A DNA stretch of 8,492 nucleotides from Gammaproteobacteria bacterium (GTDB lineage: Bacteria > Pseudomonadota > Gammaproteobacteria > SZUA-21), in contig JALUUZ010000414.1 in assembly GCA_027021095.1 (NCBI GenBank), positions 1 through 8,492 on the forward strand. The letters run 5' to 3'. The position numbers were made by a program, and so were the translations under genes. Positions 6,055-8,492 of this stretch are shown one piece after another (the stretch's first letter is position 1; every line of letters begins with the position of its first letter). The notes under the pieces were generated by a model. The model was not told the origin of the DNA and did not search any database. It saw only the letters and a program-made list of their open reading frames with translations.

Positions 6055-6738
6055 GTGAAAAGGAAGATGACGATTGAAATCCTGGTAGCATGCAGTCTGC
6101 TCGTCTCGCTGTCGGCATGTTCGACCAAGGTGTTTAAACGCGAGAAATTCGAACCGTCGATGCCGACGGCGAAGCCGGTGGTGAAGAAGCCGACGGGCGC
6201 GATTTACAATACCCACACATCGGTGCTGCTTTACGAGGACCGCAAGGCGCGTCATGTCGGTGATATCCTCACCGTGGTGTTGAACGAGAAGACCAATGCC
6301 AGCAAGAAGGTGACGTTGAACACCAGCAAGGACAGTTCGATCGGGACGGGTGTGACCTCGCTGTTTGGTGTAACTGGCACGCGTGGTGCAAGGAACTACC
6401 TGAACAATACACTCAATGGTACCAATGAATTCAAGAGCAAGGGCGACAGCACACAGAGCAACAACATCAGCGGCACGATTGCGGTGACCGTCGAAAAGGT
6501 GCTGGCCAATGGCAACCTGCTGGTAAGAGGACAGAAGCGCATGCTGATCAACAGTGGTGAAGAGCGTATCCAGTTGTCGGGAATCGTGCGGCCTTCGGAT
6601 GTTTCCGCGGACAACACCGTGTCTTCGACCAAGATCGCGAATGCGAAGATCATCTATACCGGCAAGGGAGCGGTCGCGTCGTCGAGCAAGATGGGCTGGC
6701 TGGCGAGATTTTTCAACAGCAAGCTGTGGCCGCTGTAA
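6055..6738 (+). CDS. flgH: Flagellar L-ring lipoprotein FlgH
   Basis: A 227-residue precursor of the L-ring, the outer-membrane bushing around the rod. A positively charged start (MKRK) and hydrophobic stretch lead to the lipobox LSAC (19-22), so Cys22 is the expected lipidated residue; Ser at +2 fits outer-membrane sorting. Family blocks are EDRKARHVGDILTVVLNEKT (61-80), GTIAVTVEKVLANGNLLVRG (140-159), and SGIVRPSDVSADNTVSSTKI (175-194). The near-universal C-terminal MGWLARFFNSKLWPL (213-227) is present. The GTG at 6055 is chosen because AAGGAG (6043-6048) sits 6 bases before it; an ATG at 6067 would be too close to any Shine-Dalgarno and would shorten the charged n-region. It follows flgG by 14 bases. 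Confidence 0.97.
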   Translation: MKRKMTIEILVACSLLVSLSACSTKVFKREKFEPSMPTAKPVVKKPTGAIYNTHTSVLLYEDRKARHVGDILTVVLNEKTNASKKVTLNTSKDSSIGTGVTSLFGVTGTRGARNYLNNTLNGTNEFKSKGDSTQSNNISGTIAVTVEKVLANGNLLVRGQKRMLINSGEERIQLSGIVRPSDVSADNTVSSTKIANAKIIYTGKGAVASSSKMGWLARFFNSKLWPL

Positions 6739-6773
6739 TACGGATGACTTTGATGAGGCTATCGGGGAACGGA

Positions 6774-7883
6774 ATGAAAACACGAATCCTGCAATTGACC
6801 TGGCTGGCCGCGCTGGGGCTTTGGACGGCGGCAAGTCTTGCCGAGCGGATCAAGGACCTGGCCAATATTGCCGGTGTGCGTACCAACCAGCTGGTCGGCT
6901 ACGGCCTGGTGGTAGGCCTGAACGGGACCGGGGACCAGACCACCCAGACGCCTTTTACAGTACAGAGCTTAAAAACCATGCTGGGACGGTACGGCATCAA
7001 CCTGCCTCCCAACATCAAACCGCAGGTCAAGAATATCGCGGCGGTATCGGTGCATGCCACCTTGCCGCCATTCGCTAAACCGGGGATGAAGATCGATATC
7101 ACCGTGTCTTCGATCGGTAACGCGAAAAGTTTACGGGGCGGCAGCTTGTTGATGACTCCCTTGAAGGGGGCCGACGGCAAGGTGTACGCAATGGGGCAAG
7201 GAAACCTTGTCGTTGGTGGGTTAGGCGTGTCGGGGTCTGATGGATCGAAGATCACCGTTAACATTCCCAGTGTAGGACGAATACCCAATGGCGCGACCGT
7301 CGAGCGTGTCGTCCCGTCTCCTTTTGCGAACAACAATTTTATCGTACTCAATATCAAGAACCCCGATTTTACCACCGCGAACCGGGTGGCACTGGCGATC
7401 AACAAGCTGCTGGGGCCGAAAACAGCCAGGGCCATCGATGCCGTGTCGGTCAAGGTCAACTCACCGCTGGACGTGTCCAAGCGGGTGGCGTTCGTCTCGT
7501 TCCTGGAAAATATCAAGGTGGCGCCTGGCGAGTCGTCGGCCAAGGTGATCATCAATTCACGTACCGGGACCATCGTGATCGGCAAGCATGTACAGGTTAC
7601 CCAGGCGGCCGTCACGCATGGCAGCCTGACGGTGACCATTTCAGAAAAACCGGTGGTCAGTCAGCCGGCGCCGTTCTCCAAGGGTAAGACCACGGTCGTG
7701 CCACGCTCGTCGATCAAGGTGACACAGGCCAAGTCGCGTATGTTCTTGTTCAAACCCGGGGTCAAGCTCAACGACATAGTGCGCGCGGTCAACCGGGTGG
7801 GTGCCGCACCAGGCGACCTGGTAGCGATACTCGAGGCATTGAAACAGGCCGGGGCGCTGCGGGCCGAACTGGTCGTGATTTAG
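6774..7883 (+). CDS. flgI: Flagellar P-ring protein FlgI
   Basis: A 369-residue precursor of the P-ring, the periplasmic ring around the rod at the peptidoglycan layer. A Sec signal peptide covers about residues 1-23 (basic MKTR, then a hydrophobic run), with probable cleavage after SLA and before ERIKDL. Family blocks: NQLVGYGLVVGLNGTGDQT (38-56), PQVKNIAAVSVHATLPPFA (83-101), GMKIDITVSSIGNAKSLRGG (104-123), LLMTPLKGADGKVYAMGQG (125-143) and INSRTGTIVIG (260-270). The C-terminus GDLVAILEALKQAGALRAEL (347-366) is typical. The ATG at 6774 is preferred because GGGG (6764-6767) precedes it and it starts directly at the signal peptide; upstream in-frame starts (6726 GTG, 6744 and 6753 ATG) add non-signal residues. 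Codon use between about 7060 and 7360 differs from the rest of the gene, with no CTG leucine codon. Confidence 0.96.
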   Translation: MKTRILQLTWLAALGLWTAASLAERIKDLANIAGVRTNQLVGYGLVVGLNGTGDQTTQTPFTVQSLKTMLGRYGINLPPNIKPQVKNIAAVSVHATLPPFAKPGMKIDITVSSIGNAKSLRGGSLLMTPLKGADGKVYAMGQGNLVVGGLGVSGSDGSKITVNIPSVGRIPNGATVERVVPSPFANNNFIVLNIKNPDFTTANRVALAINKLLGPKTARAIDAVSVKVNSPLDVSKRVAFVSFLENIKVAPGESSAKVIINSRTGTIVIGKHVQVTQAAVTHGSLTVTISEKPVVSQPAPFSKGKTTVVPRSSIKVTQAKSRMFLFKPGVKLNDIVRAVNRVGAAPGDLVAILEALKQAGALRAELVVI

Positions 7884-7907
7884 CAGCGGCAGACATTGCA
7901 GGAAACC

Positions 7908-8492
7908 ATGATGCAGAATTTTATCGATCCAAAACTGGCAGGTGCGCAGTTCAAGCTGCAGGACAGCTATACCAATTTCGATGGCCTGGCCAGGCTCAGG
8001 TACAAGGCCAAGGTTGATTCCAACGAAGCCCTGGCCGAAGTGGCCAAGCAGTTCGAGGCGCTGTTTATGCAGATGATGCTGAAGAGCATGCGCGATACCA
8101 GTCCCGGGGACGGCCTGTTCGACAGCGAGCAGAGCAGGACCTACCGCGACATGTTCGACAAGCAGATCTCGATTCAGCTGTCAGAAAAAAAGGGCCTTGG
8201 GTTGGCGGACATGATCGTCGCACAACTGAAAGGCAAGATGCCGGCGACGAACAGCAGCCTGCCTGGCACGGCGGCGGTGGAGACCAACACCGCTGTACCG
8301 GCCGCTGATGCCAACAGCCGCCTGCAGATCAACCGCCAGTTACAGCAGCTCAAGCAGCAGGTGACACAGAAGCTGAGTGCGCTGGTCGATAAGAACGCCG
8401 CGGTCAAAACACCTGTTGCAGAGGCCGGGACCGACCCGAAGAACCCGGTGACACCGCTGGAATTCGTCAAGCGTGTCTGGTCGCAGGTGCAG
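7908..8492 (+). CDS. flgJ: Flagellar rod-capping protein / muramidase FlgJ (3' end outside window)
   Basis: The first 195 residues of FlgJ are present, and the frame is open to the window edge. The N-terminal rod-binding domain covers roughly residues 38-110, with EVAKQFEALFMQMMLKSMRD (44-63), GDGLFDSEQSRTYRDMFDKQ (67-86) and KKGLGLADMIVAQL (94-107). An Ala/Thr- and Gln-rich linker follows (about 112-180). The last residues, PLEFVKRVWSQVQ (183-195), match the opening of the C-terminal glucosaminidase (GH73-type) domain, so this is very probably the bifunctional FlgJ that both caps the rod and cuts peptidoglycan. Its catalytic residues lie beyond the window. Two adjacent ATGs (7908 and 7911) follow AGGA (7900-7903); the second has the better 7-base spacing, so the N-terminus may be one residue shorter. 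It starts 24 bases after flgI. Confidence 0.94.
   Translation, partial: MMQNFIDPKLAGAQFKLQDSYTNFDGLARLRYKAKVDSNEALAEVAKQFEALFMQMMLKSMRDTSPGDGLFDSEQSRTYRDMFDKQISIQLSEKKGLGLADMIVAQLKGKMPATNSSLPGTAAVETNTAVPAADANSRLQINRQLQQLKQQVTQKLSALVDKNAAVKTPVAEAGTDPKNPVTPLEFVKRVWSQVQ

Noticed and set aside
5995..6834. Long open frame on the - strand (279 codons) over flgG-flgH-flgI
   Set aside because: It is antisense to strongly conserved flagellar genes, its protein resembles no family I know, and such antisense frames are common in GC-rich genes.
6899..7639. Long - strand frame (246 codons) within flgI
   Set aside because: It is an antisense shadow of the conserved FlgI sequence, with no start signal or recognisable domain.
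1..8492. Search for CRISPR arrays, tRNA or rRNA genes, insertion sequences, toxin or defence genes
   Set aside because: No regular repeat-spacer pattern, tRNA-like cloverleaf, terminal inverted repeats, transposase motifs or defence genes were seen; the window is filled by flagellar genes.

Overview
The window is a flagellar and chemotaxis locus from a Gammaproteobacterium of the non-enteric type (Pseudomonas, Vibrio or Shewanella-like layout). The evidence is the gene order (a CheR methyltransferase gene just ahead of flgB, then flgBCDEFGHI and the start of flgJ), the protein sequences, a moderately high GC content with many CTG leucine codons, and a sigma-54 type promoter in front of flgB. 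The genus cannot be named from the sequence. All genes lie on the + strand.

Layout: positions 1-69 hold the 3' edge of something not identified. cheR (70-951) encodes the MCP glutamate methyltransferase. Next comes a 320-base gap (952-1271) with no credible gene. It begins with a 10-bp hairpin directly after the cheR stop and contains an A/T-looped 9-bp palindrome and two copies of a 9-base repeat. It ends in a sigma-54 -24/-12 element (1221-1236) placed to start transcription about 25 bases before flgB. From 1272 to the window end runs a tightly packed operon: flgB, flgC (proximal rod), flgD (hook cap), flgE (hook), flgF, flgG (proximal and distal rod), flgH (L-ring lipoprotein), flgI (P-ring) and flgJ (rod cap/muramidase, cut by the window edge just as its muramidase domain begins). 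Gaps are 1 to 35 bases except 88 bases before flgG.

How the genes work together: FlgB, FlgC, FlgF and FlgG build the rod through periplasm and peptidoglycan. FlgJ caps the growing rod and cuts peptidoglycan. FlgI and FlgH form the P and L ring bushings, the latter in the outer membrane. FlgD then caps the hook while FlgE polymerises under it. CheR acts separately, tuning receptor methylation for chemotaxis.

This is a conserved, well-understood system and I found no undescribed one. The points most worth a second look are the structured promoter region ahead of flgB, and a hook protein of 536 residues whose extra length looks like a second, diverged copy of its own outer (D2/FlaE-like) domain.
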